Numbered from the stretch's first letter, positions 8,711 through 19,002 are shown. The stretch: 64,000 bases of DNA from Pleurocapsa sp. FMAR1 (GCF_963665995.1 NZ_OY762512.1:4154001-4218000), one strand, 5' to 3'. The notes: generated by a model from the sequence alone, not told the origin. Numbers and translations: made by a program.

Positions 8711-11700
8711 TTAAAAATACAAATCTAGTATTTCTTTTTCCTTGGCTTTAAATCCTGCTTCTGTAATTACTCCCGTATCCCTTAATTTTTTAAGCTGCGC
8801 TAGTTTAGCAATTATTTCTGTATTATTTTTGGATGAATCATCATTATCAATTTCTGCATCCAAAATCTCATTCTGATTTGCTTTTGGTTCGATAACTTCA
8901 GTCGATATTTGATTATCATCATCTATAGTCGTAGTGGTTGCCGATAGCCTTTGTCGATCTTGAGAGGATAGAGAAGGTGAACCGAGTGCCTTTTGTTGAT
9001 TAAACTTCTCTTCCATACGTCGCCAGAAACGATTAATGATTCCTTCTTGAGCTTTTGTATCCAGGGTTTCTCTTGTACCGACGACAGTTTCTTTGTATAG
9101 ATAATTGGGATCGTCTTCTGGTAACTCATCGACTACGGCGACAAATTCTCGCAGCTTTGGTAAATAGTATGATTCCCATTTATTCGGGCTGTTGGTAATA
9201 TCGTCGATCGCCTTATCTAATTCCCCATTCAAAGCCACCGCCATATCTTTGACGTTTGCTAGTTGTTCTAAAGCCTCATCCCAAACGCTACTGAGGGTAT
9301 TTACTTGATGTGTATCTCGCAGGCGATCGTAATATTGCAACTCATGTAAACCCGTCTGCTGGTTATAGGGAAGTAAGCCAAAGGCTAGAGAGGGATAAAA
9401 GATATCCTGTAGCTGTCTCATTTCTCGCGCATCAGGAGGAATGATATCAGTAAACATAATGCGATAATCGTTATGTAGAAAGGTTTTACCATAACCTCTC
9501 TGGTTTAAATAATGTCTCCGCATTTGTTCTAAGCCTTGAATTAGCCTTAAAGGAAAAGCACCGTAGTGGCGAACAAACACAACTTCATCTTCAGCTTGAA
9601 TGGGTTTGAACCAACTATCTTGAATACCTATATCATTTTTGAGAATATTTTTGAGTTGAGTAACCTCGCGGTTATCGGTGTCTTTAAAGCCAATACTTAT
9701 ATGAATTTTGCTTTCTAGAATTGGATCGAAGTAAGGATCGTTAATATTTAGGGGTAATAAAGGTTCGGCTTCTCTCCATATTTGTTCGAGACGGGTTGCA
9801 CGATCGCTTAAAGAGTAGTTTTCTAGAAACCGTTTAATTGCCGACTGTACCCGATCTAAACTACGGGAACTAAATAAACCATCAACAATTAAATTAATTT
9901 CTTCAATTAATTGGGTTTCGTCAATTAAACTAGCATCGAGACAGGTAAAAAGTGATTCTTCTACACCAATCTTTTCAGTAATTTTGTTTGTAACTAAAGC
10001 AAGCTGCGAAATGCGATCGCGATCGGGTAATAGACTTTGATAGCAACTATCGCTATCTGCATCGGCAAAGATTGCTTCTCCGCTCATTTCATCGGTGTTT
10101 AATTGTTTTAGTTCTTTTTCTTTTTTGTCATATGCTTGCTGAACGTTTTGCAGCTGGTTATAAAAGTTGCTGGCTTTGGTATTTAAGTCGTTGACGTACT
10201 GCTGAAGATTTTTGACTATATCTAATGTTTCACGGGTTAATACAAAATCGAAGTTGTGTTTGATTAATTTATTAACTTCCCCAACAATCTGTTTGGCTTC
10301 TTCTTGAAACTGGCTGTTTTTTTTCTTTTTATTGAAAGATAACAAGCCACCTTTACTTTCAATATCTTCAATAGTTTGGGCTGCATCGAGCCATTTTCTC
10401 TCAATCTCTTCCAGGCTGTGAATTTTACCATTCCCGTTTACTCTATCTTCTATATTTCGATAGGATTTATTTAGTTCAGTAGTTAAAGCTTCTAACCAAG
10501 CACGGGTATTAGCCAAACAAAAGTCAGGTTGATTGGGATGAAGCAGGGTCATTAAAAAGCGATCGATATCTTTAGTTAATTTTCGTGTAATTTCCTCGCG
10601 AGCTTGTTTAATATTAGTCAGCCAAACTCCACGATTACTTTCGCTCTCTCCTGGTTGAACCTTATGAAATTGTTCGCGAATTGCTTTAGGTAATTGAGTA
10701 ATTAAATTCTCGCGATCGTCTTTAGTTTCGCATTCGGCAATACTACTTTCCAAACCATTACGCCAGCTACTCAAAGCATTACTAAAGGTCTTGTTTCCAT
10801 CAGTAGTTGCTTGACGCAGTTTATTAATTAATCCCTCTTGTTTATCCCCCTCTGTATACCATTGATTCAAAAATCTTTCTAGCAATATTTTGGCATCGGG
10901 GCTTTGTCCTTCTCCCTGTAGCCAATACTTAACTAGTTTAAGTTTGATTCTATTTAAAGATACCTGTACTGCAATATCGCGAGGAAAATATATTTTTGCC
11001 AGACCAAAAGAAAGGTAACGCTGTACATTAGGACGAGGATGTTTATCTAGCTCAATAAAATGCTCTAAATAGTTATCTCTATCTGAGGTAACGGCTGAAG
11101 ATAATTCTCCAGCAAAAATAAGATTAATTTTATGAGCAATAATATTACACAGTTTGGCTTTTTCCAAAATACGATAATCACTATTAGTACGATTGGATAT
11201 TAAATAAACATAATCAAAAGGTGGACGTTCTTCTTCTACGTACTGAAGATTGTGTAAGTCATAATAAGCTTTAAACTTAGTTCCCACAGTTGCATAATAA
11301 TTTAATTCTTTTAGTGCAGCGTAAGTATTAGCATTCATACTTGGAGTATTACCATAAAGTTCGGGACTAGTTACTAAATAACCACTAATTTGTGTCTCGA
11401 TACCGCCATACATCTTTTGTAAGAAATAAGCAGTATCTAAAAATATTCCGCTACCCGTACCGCCACATAAAGAACCAACGACAAAAATGCTTAACTTATT
11501 ATCAATAACTAACCCCTGCTGGATTAATTTACCTTCATGTCCTAAAGTCTTTTTCTCGGCTGTTTCTATAGCAGTTTTAATCTGGCGATGATTATGAAAA
11601 AATGCCAATCTTCCTACAGGTCTAATTCCTTGTGCGCCTTCATCAATGGCTTTTAAATCTCTTAGTAGCTGTGGAGGAAACCAGCATTCAATATTTTTAT

Positions 11701-12040
11701 AGACCCCTGGCGAACCTTCATAGTTACTAGATTTACGTCCCATTTCTTCCTTGAAGTTGCTAACTTCATTTCTGCTCATTGTTGCTGCAACTTTTTCGGC
11801 ATTGCTAAAACGTAAATCGACCCCGTGATAAAAATTTCCCGTTCGTAACCCTGTAACATTGCTGCTAGCCTTATCCGTATCTATATGCACGAAACTAACT
11901 ACAGGGAGTGCATCTAAACTGCCATATTTATCCACAATTAAACGACGAATACGCATCAAAACGTCTTTCCCTGTTCCCCCTAATCCAATACAGATAGTGC
12001 GTCTAATTTTTTGGCTTTGAGCTTCTGATTTAATATTCAT
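8711..12040 (-). CDS. Tubulin-like GTPase-domain protein (Tubulin_2 type) with C-terminal SHOCT-like tail
   Basis: This 1109-residue protein starts with a nucleotide-binding Rossmann strand and loop ICIGLGGTGKDVL (16-28). The tubulin/FtsZ signature GGTGSG follows at 193-198 within FVVGSLCGGTGSGIFLD. The length and motif order fit the large bacterial tubulin-like family (Pfam Tubulin_2), not FtsZ. The middle is alpha-helical with predicted coiled coils (about 450-670). The last ~32 residues (LAQLKKLRDTGVITEAGF) read as a SHOCT domain, a short module common at protein ends. Its gene starts 5 bp after the vWA gene, so the two are almost certainly cotranscribed. Whether it polymerises or hydrolyses GTP cannot be told from the sequence. 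Its function is unknown. Confidence 0.8.
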   Translation of the reverse strand: MNIKSEAQSQKIRRTICIGLGGTGKDVLMRIRRLIVDKYGSLDALPVVSFVHIDTDKASSNVTGLRTGNFYHGVDLRFSNAEKVAATMSRNEVSNFKEEMGRKSSNYEGSPGVYKNIECWFPPQLLRDLKAIDEGAQGIRPVGRLAFFHNHRQIKTAIETAEKKTLGHEGKLIQQGLVIDNKLSIFVVGSLCGGTGSGIFLDTAYFLQKMYGGIETQISGYLVTSPELYGNTPSMNANTYAALKELNYYATVGTKFKAYYDLHNLQYVEEERPPFDYVYLISNRTNSDYRILEKAKLCNIIAHKINLIFAGELSSAVTSDRDNYLEHFIELDKHPRPNVQRYLSFGLAKIYFPRDIAVQVSLNRIKLKLVKYWLQGEGQSPDAKILLERFLNQWYTEGDKQEGLINKLRQATTDGNKTFSNALSSWRNGLESSIAECETKDDRENLITQLPKAIREQFHKVQPGESESNRGVWLTNIKQAREEITRKLTKDIDRFLMTLLHPNQPDFCLANTRAWLEALTTELNKSYRNIEDRVNGNGKIHSLEEIERKWLDAAQTIEDIESKGGLLSFNKKKKNSQFQEEAKQIVGEVNKLIKHNFDFVLTRETLDIVKNLQQYVNDLNTKASNFYNQLQNVQQAYDKKEKELKQLNTDEMSGEAIFADADSDSCYQSLLPDRDRISQLALVTNKITEKIGVEESLFTCLDASLIDETQLIEEINLIVDGLFSSRSLDRVQSAIKRFLENYSLSDRATRLEQIWREAEPLLPLNINDPYFDPILESKIHISIGFKDTDNREVTQLKNILKNDIGIQDSWFKPIQAEDEVVFVRHYGAFPLRLIQGLEQMRRHYLNQRGYGKTFLHNDYRIMFTDIIPPDAREMRQLQDIFYPSLAFGLLPYNQQTGLHELQYYDRLRDTHQVNTLSSVWDEALEQLANVKDMAVALNGELDKAIDDITNSPNKWESYYLPKLREFVAVVDELPEDDPNYLYKETVVGTRETLDTKAQEGIINRFWRRMEEKFNQQKALGSPSLSSQDRQRLSATTTTIDDDNQISTEVIEPKANQNEILDAEIDNDDSSKNNTEIIAKLAQLKKLRDTGVITEAGFKAKEKEILDLYF

Positions 12041-12045
12041 AGGGC

Positions 12046-13182
12046 TTATTTAGTTAATTTAATAGCAAGGTCGAAGTTTTGATCTTTGAAAGGACAATTA
12101 AGCCTAAAACTATTACGTTCTATGGCTATATCTTTCTTTACCTCTTGTTCGCGATAGAAAACTGGTAGGCTCTTTGAGGGAGTCAAATAAAGACGATTTC
12201 CTTTTCTTTGTAAATAGCCTCTTACTTCATCACCAGGACAGAAAATAGCGTTTAAACTATCATCCCCAATCGCTATTTTTTGTTTATGTTTGAGATAGCA
12301 AACCTGTTCTTCTTTGTCCCCATCAGATTCAAAAGTAATTTTTAGTTTCCATCGTTTATTAAGACTTATTAAATACTTGAGCCAAAAACCGCCGATTCCT
12401 AATAAGATAATTCCTATCAGGGTGGGAAATAGTAGCAATTTGACGACATAGGGCGTTACCAAACAGGTTTCTTTACCTCCAGGTGCGGGCGTACAAAATT
12501 CCTGTACAGTAGGGGCAATATCAACTACTGAAAGCTGATAGGTGCGGTTGTTGTCGGTGGTAATAGTTTGCGATCGCTCTTTAATAGGTAAAGCATCTAA
12601 CCAACTTTGTCTTTCTTGACTAGCAGAACTTTCAGCACGGCGAAAAGAACTATTAGCAGGGGTTTCAATCCAGGTAGCTGAATCTATTCCAGGCTGAGTT
12701 AATAAGGGCGCATCTGTTAGCCAGACAATAGACTGGGGCTTTAATGCAGTATTATCCGCCAGACGACACTGGTTAAGCTGTGCCAGTCCACGATAGGTAA
12801 ACAACTCCGCATTTTGAATATCGGTGTTGCTGAGGTTAATTTGCGACTCAAAAGGTAGAATATTTAGAATCTGTTCGATATCTGCTGGTTTACCCTTAAA
12901 TTTAATTCCACGCTGCTGTGTTAAAGGATTAATATCTGGTTGTAGAGGATTAATCTGGGAGGCGAAAGGAACAACGTAAACAGTATCCCCAGACTGCAAA
13001 CTATCCTCAATAATTTGAGTTAAACGCAAACGCCCTTCCGCGTTTAAACCAACGCTTTCAGTCAGGTCGATTGCCATTACAACATCTCGTCCACCGTAGA
13101 TACGAGAAGCTAGGTTTAATCCCAACTGTTGCCAAGACTTAACACTTTTTCCAGGAGCGATTGCGAAGCTAGCCGAAGGCAT
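12046..13182 (-). CDS. vWA-domain membrane protein, first gene of the tubulin/MotAB-like cluster
   Basis: About 378 residues from the ATG at 13182; a TTG at 13203 is an upstream alternative. An N-terminal von Willebrand A domain has the metal-site motif DLTES (about 39-43), a Thr in FTYRGLAQL and an Asp in VWLTDAP, so the MIDAS looks complete. One membrane helix lies at about 246-272 (LLLFPTLIGIILLGIGG). A beta-rich C-terminal domain of about 100 residues follows, possibly FHA-like or a small beta-sandwich. No clear signal peptide is seen, so membrane orientation is uncertain. It heads the operon: the tubulin-like gene begins 5 bp downstream. Likely role (inference): a metal-dependent adaptor that recruits or scaffolds partners. 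Confidence 0.75.
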   Translation of the reverse strand: MPSASFAIAPGKSVKSWQQLGLNLASRIYGGRDVVMAIDLTESVGLNAEGRLRLTQIIEDSLQSGDTVYVVPFASQINPLQPDINPLTQQRGIKFKGKPADIEQILNILPFESQINLSNTDIQNAELFTYRGLAQLNQCRLADNTALKPQSIVWLTDAPLLTQPGIDSATWIETPANSSFRRAESSASQERQSWLDALPIKERSQTITTDNNRTYQLSVVDIAPTVQEFCTPAPGGKETCLVTPYVVKLLLFPTLIGIILLGIGGFWLKYLISLNKRWKLKITFESDGDKEEQVCYLKHKQKIAIGDDSLNAIFCPGDEVRGYLQRKGNRLYLTPSKSLPVFYREQEVKKDIAIERNSFRLNCPFKDQNFDLAIKLTK

Positions 13183-13380
13183 CGTTGTGCAGTTGTTTGT
13201 CAAAACTGTTTATCTACTAAAATAGGTCAGGCAAATCACTAATGTAATTACTGACAATCGTATTTTCAGATTTGAACAAACCACCACCAGGAATCTACTG
13301 ACATTAAGGAAATTAGTGACGACCTTTGCTACAATACGGTATTTTCTACCTAGGGATTTCATACACAAAATCAACAAGTT

Positions 13381-14472
13381 ATGCAACAAGATAATAGAAA
13401 GCCTCGGAGAATATTGATTACAGGGGGAGCAGGTTTTATTGGCTCTAATTTTGTTCATCATTGGTGCAACAGTTACCAAGGCGATCGCGTCGTGGTTTTA
13501 GATGCCTTAACCTATGCGGGGAATAAAGCTAATCTAGCGAGTTTAGAAAACAATTCTGATTTAAGGTTTGTTCAGGGAGATATATGCGATCGCACTTTGA
13601 TCGATCATCTTCTAGAGTCAGAAAATATTGATACTGTGGCACACTTAGCTGCCGAATCTCATGTAGATCGCTCGATCATTGGTCCTGGAGCCTTTGTGCA
13701 AACTAACATGGTGGGAACTTTTACCCTCTTAGAAGCGTTTCGCCAACGCTGGAACAAAAGAGAGCAGCCAAATGACCGTTTTCTCCATGTTTCTACTGAT
13801 GAAGTCTATGGCAGCTTAGAAGCTAACGATCCCGCCTTTACCGAAACCACACCCTATACTCCCAACAGTCCTTACTCGGCTTCTAAAGCGGGAAGCGATC
13901 ATTTGGCGAGGGCATATTTCCATACCTACGGAATGCCGACGATGATCACTAACTGCTCCAATAATTATGGACCTTATCATTTCCCAGAAAAGCTGATCCC
14001 TTTAATGTGCATTAACATCCTCTTGGGTAAACCTCTACCTGTATATGGTGATGGGCAAAATATTCGCGACTGGCTTTATGTGGAAGATCACTGTCGTGCT
14101 TTAGATGTGGTGATTCATCAAGGTCAACCAGGAGAAACCTATAACGTTGGGGGAAATAACGAAGTTAAAAACATCGATTTGGTAGAGCAGCTATGCAGCC
14201 TAATGGATGAGCTTGCACCAGATTTACCCATTACTCCTGCTAAAAATCTGATTACCTTTGTCAAAGATCGTGCAGGACATGACCGTCGTTATGCCATTGA
14301 TGCCAGCAAAATTAAACGGGAGCTAGGCTGGACTCCTCAAGAAACCGTTGCAGCAGGTTTGCGCCATACTGTGGAATGGTATTTAGCCAATCGCGATTGG
14401 TGGCAACCTTTGTTAAGCGACGAATACAAAAACTATTACGATCAGGTGTACGCAGAACCAAATCTAAGTTAA
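13381..14472 (+). CDS. rfbB: dTDP-glucose 4,6-dehydratase
   Basis: This 363-residue extended SDR has the NAD-binding GGAGFIGS motif at residues 15-22. The [12 protein letters not shown] block and the catalytic YSASK (Tyr about 165, Lys about 169) are characteristic of RmlB/RfbB. So is TDEVYGSL, which holds the Thr-Asp-Glu dehydration triad. It converts dTDP-glucose to dTDP-4-keto-6-deoxyglucose on the way to dTDP-rhamnose. It is divergent from the vWA gene (about 200 bp apart). No rfbACD genes are next to it, but a glycosyltransferase follows and other sugar-nucleotide genes lie at 37500-40694. Confidence 0.94.
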   Translation: MQQDNRKPRRILITGGAGFIGSNFVHHWCNSYQGDRVVVLDALTYAGNKANLASLENNSDLRFVQGDICDRTLIDHLLESENIDTVAHLAAESHVDRSIIGPGAFVQTNMVGTFTLLEAFRQRWNKREQPNDRFLHVSTDEVYGSLEANDPAFTETTPYTPNSPYSASKAGSDHLARAYFHTYGMPTMITNCSNNYGPYHFPEKLIPLMCINILLGKPLPVYGDGQNIRDWLYVEDHCRALDVVIHQGQPGETYNVGGNNEVKNIDLVEQLCSLMDELAPDLPITPAKNLITFVKDRAGHDRRYAIDASKIKRELGWTPQETVAAGLRHTVEWYLANRDWWQPLLSDEYKNYYDQVYAEPNLS

Positions 14473-14820
14473 GTATTGAGATTAATTACACTAGTGGGCA
14501 AAAACAAGTTTTGATGTTAGATTCAGCGGTGTTATCTTCACCATTTCTTGTTTGTCCCCCTTAGTTTGAGTGTAAAAGTGGTTTACTTTCCTGTCTCGGT
14601 TGGGATGATTTTGGCAATATTACTTCGCTTAATTGAGATGGGGAGGCTGACCGCTAATGAATTTTTGATTCAAATTTGCTGTGGATAATTAGCGTTAATA
14701 TGACGTGAGTTCGCATGGAAGAGTAGAGCTATTGCAAAGAGAGGTAAATGAAAAACCGTTTTTCGATGATCAGATTTTAGGTTTGAAAAATCAACAAATC
14801 TTTCAAAGGCTTTTCCATTA
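14473..14820. other. Intergenic region 3' of rfbB, no gene seen
   Basis: There is no convincing coding frame between the rfbB stop and the heptamer array at 14821. A short frame that overlaps the end of rfbB is a shadow. The sequence has mixed composition, without a clear terminator hairpin. Confidence 0.45.
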
Positions 14821-14928
14821 TAGGTTATAAGTTATAGGTTATAGATTATAGGTTATAGGTTATAGATTACAGGTTATAGATTACAGGTTATAGGTTATAG
14901 GTTACAGGTTATAGGTTATAGGTTACAG
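14821..14928. repeat. Heptanucleotide tandem repeat (STRR), unit TAGGTTA, 15 copies
   Basis: Fifteen consecutive 7-base units run from 14821 to 14925, followed by a partial unit. The consensus is TAGGTTA with variants TAAGTTA, TAGATTA and CAGGTTA; the period never slips. Such short tandemly repeated repetitive sequences are a known feature of cyanobacterial intergenic DNA. The array lies about 130 bp upstream of the TPR-glycosyltransferase start. Copy number is probably variable between strains (inference). Confidence 0.93.
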
Positions 14929-15054
14929 CCCAGCTATTTCATGTTCATAACCCGAAAGTAGCGTTAATATGCTGCTTTGATTAGTTAGGGCATATTTTCA
15001 AATTTCTGACGATTGAAGACTGCAAATCGACTTTTCTCTTTACTAATAACGCAG

Positions 15055-18000
15055 ATGATCCAGATAGATGAGGCTCAAGTTTGTTTAAATCAAGCGCAGA
15101 TTTATTGGCAAAAGCAAGAGTGGCAATTAACAATTCAAGCCTGTGCTAAAGCACTTGCTTTAAATCAAAAACTAACGGACGCTTATAAGTTAATGGGTGA
15201 TGCCCTCCAAAAAACAGGCAAAATCAAAGAAGCTCTTGGCTATTATCTTCAAGCAATCTCTATTGAGCCAAATTTTGCTGAAGTCTATGCCAATCTAGGC
15301 TTTCTCTACGCTAAACAAGAACAATGGTCACAAGCTATTGTCCATTATCAAAAAGCAATTCACGTTAAACCTGAACTGGTTGGCGTATACCGACAGCTAG
15401 CAAAGGTATATCAAAAGCTACAACAACCTGAAAAAGCCCAGGTTTATCTAACTCAAGCTGATGAAATAGAGAAAAGGTCAACCAAAGTTTTGTCTTCTAG
15501 TTTAGAACGCCAGCAATCTTCCACAAGCGTTATCAATTCAGTTCAATCTTTAGATGAATATTTACGACAGGGGCAACTATTAAAGCAACAGGGAGAATTT
15601 CAGCCTGCTTTAGAACAGTATTTCCAGGCAGCCAAACTCGAACCACGAAGAGTAAATACATATCGAGAAATCGTTGTTCTTTGTGAGCAATTAGAGTTAT
15701 GGTCAGAAGCAGCCAAATATTGTCAGGTAATTTTGAAGCTAACTAATTCTGCTAGTTTAAACGCTTCTCAAACTAATCCTCAAGCTGTTACACCAGTACA
15801 AACTAATCGACAATCTTCTAAATTCTTTGCCCAAGAAGCCGAACAATACTACAGTTTAGGCACTCTGCATACTAAAAAAGAAGAATGGTCAGCAGCAGTT
15901 GAATCTTACCAAAAAGCGATCGCCTTAAACCCAAAAATGGCGAAGGCATATCGCGATTTAGCCCGCGCTCAAACTCAACTTGGAGACAAAAAACAGTCTG
16001 CTGAACATTTGTTAAAGGCTATTTCTTTGGACAATGAAAATGTAAGTGCTGCTGAGTATTTAGAGTTAGGCAAAAACCTAGTCAGTTGGGGCAACCAACA
16101 GTCAGCCCTTACCTGCTATCGTCGAGCTATAGCCAGACAGCCTGAGCTTATAGCTGCATATTTGGGTTTGGGAGAATTATTAGTGCAGATGGGAGCTATA
16201 AAAAAGGCGATCGCCTGCTACGTTGAGGCTTTAAAACATGGACAGGATGATCCTCAATTGTACTATCGTTTAGGTAGTCTTTATCGGCTGCAATCACAGT
16301 GGTCACAGGCGACTCTTTGTTATCAAAGAGCAACTCAATACGATGCTAAAAATAGTGCTGCCTTTCATCAGCTAGGAGAGGTTTTAACTCACCAAGAACT
16401 ATGGTCAGAGGCTATTGTCGCTTATCGTCAGGCAATTGAGCTTAATTCTGATTTTTTCTGGTCATATAATAATTTGGGCTATGCTCTAATTCAGTTAGAA
16501 CAATGGTCAGAAGCCATTACCATCTATCAACAGGCAATTAAACTTAATCCCCAATTTCCTTGGTCGTACTATAATCTAGCTGAAGCCTACGGCAAACTCG
16601 ATCGCTGGGATCGGGCGGTGGACTTCTACCAACAGGCAGCTAAAATTCAGCCAGATCTGCCTAAAATTCAGCTAAAGTTGGGGGACGCGCTATTTCGCCG
16701 TAGTCAACAGGATCGAGAGGTGGCCCTAAAACATTTTCAGCTTGCTATTGAACAAAATCCTGACGATCCCGAAGTTTACCATCACGCCTTGGCAATTGAT
16801 AAAACTAATCTGAAGTTTTATCTCAAACTGGGGGATATTTTAGTACGCTCAGGAGAAATAGATCAGGCAATCGTTACTTATCAGATGGCTTTGCAAATTC
16901 AGCCAAAAAACGGTGCAGCAATGGCACGTTTACAGGAAATTCTGCTGAAGCGACCCAACTGCAATGTCGGGCAATATATTAGCAATGTATCGACTGCTGT
17001 AGTTGAATATAGTCAGTCAGATTTAAAGTCCTTGGGGGCAGAACTACAGCAGATTTTGCCCCACAGTAACGAGCCTCAGGTTTCAATTATCATTCCTGTT
17101 TACAATCAGCTAAATTACACTCTAGACTGTTTAAAAGCGATCGCCACTAATGTCCATAAGTCTACGGCGATCGAGATTATCTTGGTTAATGACTGTTCTA
17201 CGGATGAGACAAAAAAAATCTTAGAGCCAATTTCGGCAATTAACCTAGTTAACAATCAGTCCAATCAAGGCTTTATCTATTCTTGTAACCAAGGAGCATC
17301 CTTAGCTAAAGGCAAATATCTTTATTTCCTCAATAATGATACGCAAATCAAGCCTAACTGTATTGAAAGCCTAATCGAAGTCTTAGACCAAGATCATCAG
17401 GTAGGTGCAGTAGGTTCAAAATTAATTTATGCTCAAGGTGCTTTACAGGAGGCTGGGGGAATTATTTGGCAAGATGCTTCAGGCTGGAACTATGGCAGAC
17501 AAGATAATGCCAATGCCCCTGAATATAATTATTTGCGTCCTGTAGACTACTGTTCGGCAGCCAGCTTAATGGTTAGGACAGAGATTTTTGAGCGACTTCA
17601 GGGTTTTGAACAGGATTTTGCCCCTGCTTACTATGAAGATACGGATCTTTGTTTTGCTATTCGTCACCAACTAGGGCTTAAGGTAATGTATCAGCCCAAG
17701 TCAGAGGTGATTCACTACGAGGGAATTAGTTCTGGTACTTCTACCAGTAGTGGTACTAAAAAATATCAGCTAGTCAATGGAGTTAAATTTCGACAAAAGT
17801 GGCAAGATGTTCTCAACGGTCAATATTTACCTAACACTGGCGTTGCCAATGTTCCTTTAGCCAGCAGGAAATATTTGGGCAACAAAACCATCCTAATTAT
17901 CGATAGCTATATGCCTTGCTACGACAAGGAGTCTGGTTCTCGTCGTTTGTTTGAACTGCTAAAAATATTTAAATCTCTTAATTTTCACGTAATTTTTGCT

Positions 18001-19002
18001 GCGGATAATGGCTATAAAGCTGAACCATACACCTCAGTTATGGAGAATTTACAAATAGAAGTTCTTTATACTCAACAGGGTTACGGCAATACTATCGACC
18101 AACAAATAAACGAGCGATTATCTTTGATTGATGCGGCTTGGATTTGTCGCCCCGAACTAAATGAAAAGTACACATCATTAATTAAATCAAAACAGTCAAT
18201 TAAAGTTATCTACGACACTATTGACTTGCACTATCTACGGTTAAAAAGAGCCTGGGAATTATCAGCAAAACAAAGCCCAGAGTCAGCAAAAGACTGGCAG
18301 CGAATGCAAGCCACAGAATTACGCCTAGCTTCGCAGGCAGATTTAACTATTACCGTAACTGCGATCGAACAAGAAATATTACAGGCACAGCTTGAACCAA
18401 AAACAATATCTACAGATAAAGTAGCCGTCGTGCCTAACATTCATTTTCCCTATCAAGGAGATATTCCTAGTTTTCATGAACGCTCAGGAATATTGTTTAT
18501 CGGTAGCTATAATCATCCCCCCAATGTTGATGCAATTTTATGGTTATGCCAAAAGATCATGCCTCTGGTATGGCAAAAACAGCCTGATATTAAAGTAACT
18601 TTGCTTGGCAGTAACGTGACACCTGAAGTTAAAGCTTTAGCAGGGGATAAAATTACGGTGACTGGATATGTAGATGACGTTAGCTCCTATTTTTTAAGCC
18701 ATAAGCTATCAGTTTCCCCGCTTCGCTATGGAGCAGGAATGAAAGGAAAAATAGGTCAGAGCTTAGAATATAGTTTGCCCGTAGTTTCGACTGAAATTGG
18801 CACCGAAGGCATGAATCTTCAGCCTGAACAAATTTTAGAGGCTAACAATACTGAAGACTTTGCTGAACAAATTTTACGACTTTATAATGATGTCAATCTT
18901 TGGAATAGCTTGTCTTTTAATTCTTGGCAAGCGATCGCACCTTATACCCCAGAAACAATCAAACAAAACATCAAAGAATTGATGCAGGGGTTAATTGAAT
19001 AG
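15055..19002 (+). CDS. Giant TPR protein fused to two glycosyltransferase domains
   Basis: About 1315 residues from the ATG at 15055; the frame is open to a TTG at 15013. Residues about 10-640 are some 14-16 TPR units with the W-xx-A-xxxYxxA pattern. A GT2 (GT-A fold) domain starts at about 675 (VSIIIPVYNQLNYTLDCL), with the DxD-like FLNNDTQ and the acceptor-side YYEDTDLCFAIRH. From about 944 (TILIIDSYMPCYDKESGSRR) a GT4/GT1-type (GT-B fold) domain runs to the end, with SPLRYGAGMKGKIGQSLEY. The likely role is assembly of surface polysaccharide or protein glycan, the TPRs acting as acceptor scaffold. The stop codon abuts the end of an insertion element. Confidence 0.85.
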   Translation: MIQIDEAQVCLNQAQIYWQKQEWQLTIQACAKALALNQKLTDAYKLMGDALQKTGKIKEALGYYLQAISIEPNFAEVYANLGFLYAKQEQWSQAIVHYQKAIHVKPELVGVYRQLAKVYQKLQQPEKAQVYLTQADEIEKRSTKVLSSSLERQQSSTSVINSVQSLDEYLRQGQLLKQQGEFQPALEQYFQAAKLEPRRVNTYREIVVLCEQLELWSEAAKYCQVILKLTNSASLNASQTNPQAVTPVQTNRQSSKFFAQEAEQYYSLGTLHTKKEEWSAAVESYQKAIALNPKMAKAYRDLARAQTQLGDKKQSAEHLLKAISLDNENVSAAEYLELGKNLVSWGNQQSALTCYRRAIARQPELIAAYLGLGELLVQMGAIKKAIACYVEALKHGQDDPQLYYRLGSLYRLQSQWSQATLCYQRATQYDAKNSAAFHQLGEVLTHQELWSEAIVAYRQAIELNSDFFWSYNNLGYALIQLEQWSEAITIYQQAIKLNPQFPWSYYNLAEAYGKLDRWDRAVDFYQQAAKIQPDLPKIQLKLGDALFRRSQQDREVALKHFQLAIEQNPDDPEVYHHALAIDKTNLKFYLKLGDILVRSGEIDQAIVTYQMALQIQPKNGAAMARLQEILLKRPNCNVGQYISNVSTAVVEYSQSDLKSLGAELQQILPHSNEPQVSIIIPVYNQLNYTLDCLKAIATNVHKSTAIEIILVNDCSTDETKKILEPISAINLVNNQSNQGFIYSCNQGASLAKGKYLYFLNNDTQIKPNCIESLIEVLDQDHQVGAVGSKLIYAQGALQEAGGIIWQDASGWNYGRQDNANAPEYNYLRPVDYCSAASLMVRTEIFERLQGFEQDFAPAYYEDTDLCFAIRHQLGLKVMYQPKSEVIHYEGISSGTSTSSGTKKYQLVNGVKFRQKWQDVLNGQYLPNTGVANVPLASRKYLGNKTILIIDSYMPCYDKESGSRRLFELLKIFKSLNFHVIFAADNGYKAEPYTSVMENLQIEVLYTQQGYGNTIDQQINERLSLIDAAWICRPELNEKYTSLIKSKQSIKVIYDTIDLHYLRLKRAWELSAKQSPESAKDWQRMQATELRLASQADLTITVTAIEQEILQAQLEPKTISTDKVAVVPNIHFPYQGDIPSFHERSGILFIGSYNHPPNVDAILWLCQKIMPLVWQKQPDIKVTLLGSNVTPEVKALAGDKITVTGYVDDVSSYFLSHKLSVSPLRYGAGMKGKIGQSLEYSLPVVSTEIGTEGMNLQPEQILEANNTEDFAEQILRLYNDVNLWNSLSFNSWQAIAPYTPETIKQNIKELMQGLIE

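Noticed and set aside
5864-13182. A complete Zorya type I or II defence system
   Set aside because: ZorA- and ZorB-like proteins are present, but no ZorC, ZorD (helicase) or ZorE (HNH) gene is in the neighbourhood; glgA and rfbB flank the cluster.
13210-13479. 89-residue minus-strand frame upstream of the vWA gene
   Set aside because: Overlaps the start of rfbB in antisense and shows no coding features.
14821-14928. CRISPR array
   Set aside because: The units are contiguous 7-mers without spacers, so this is a heptamer tandem repeat.
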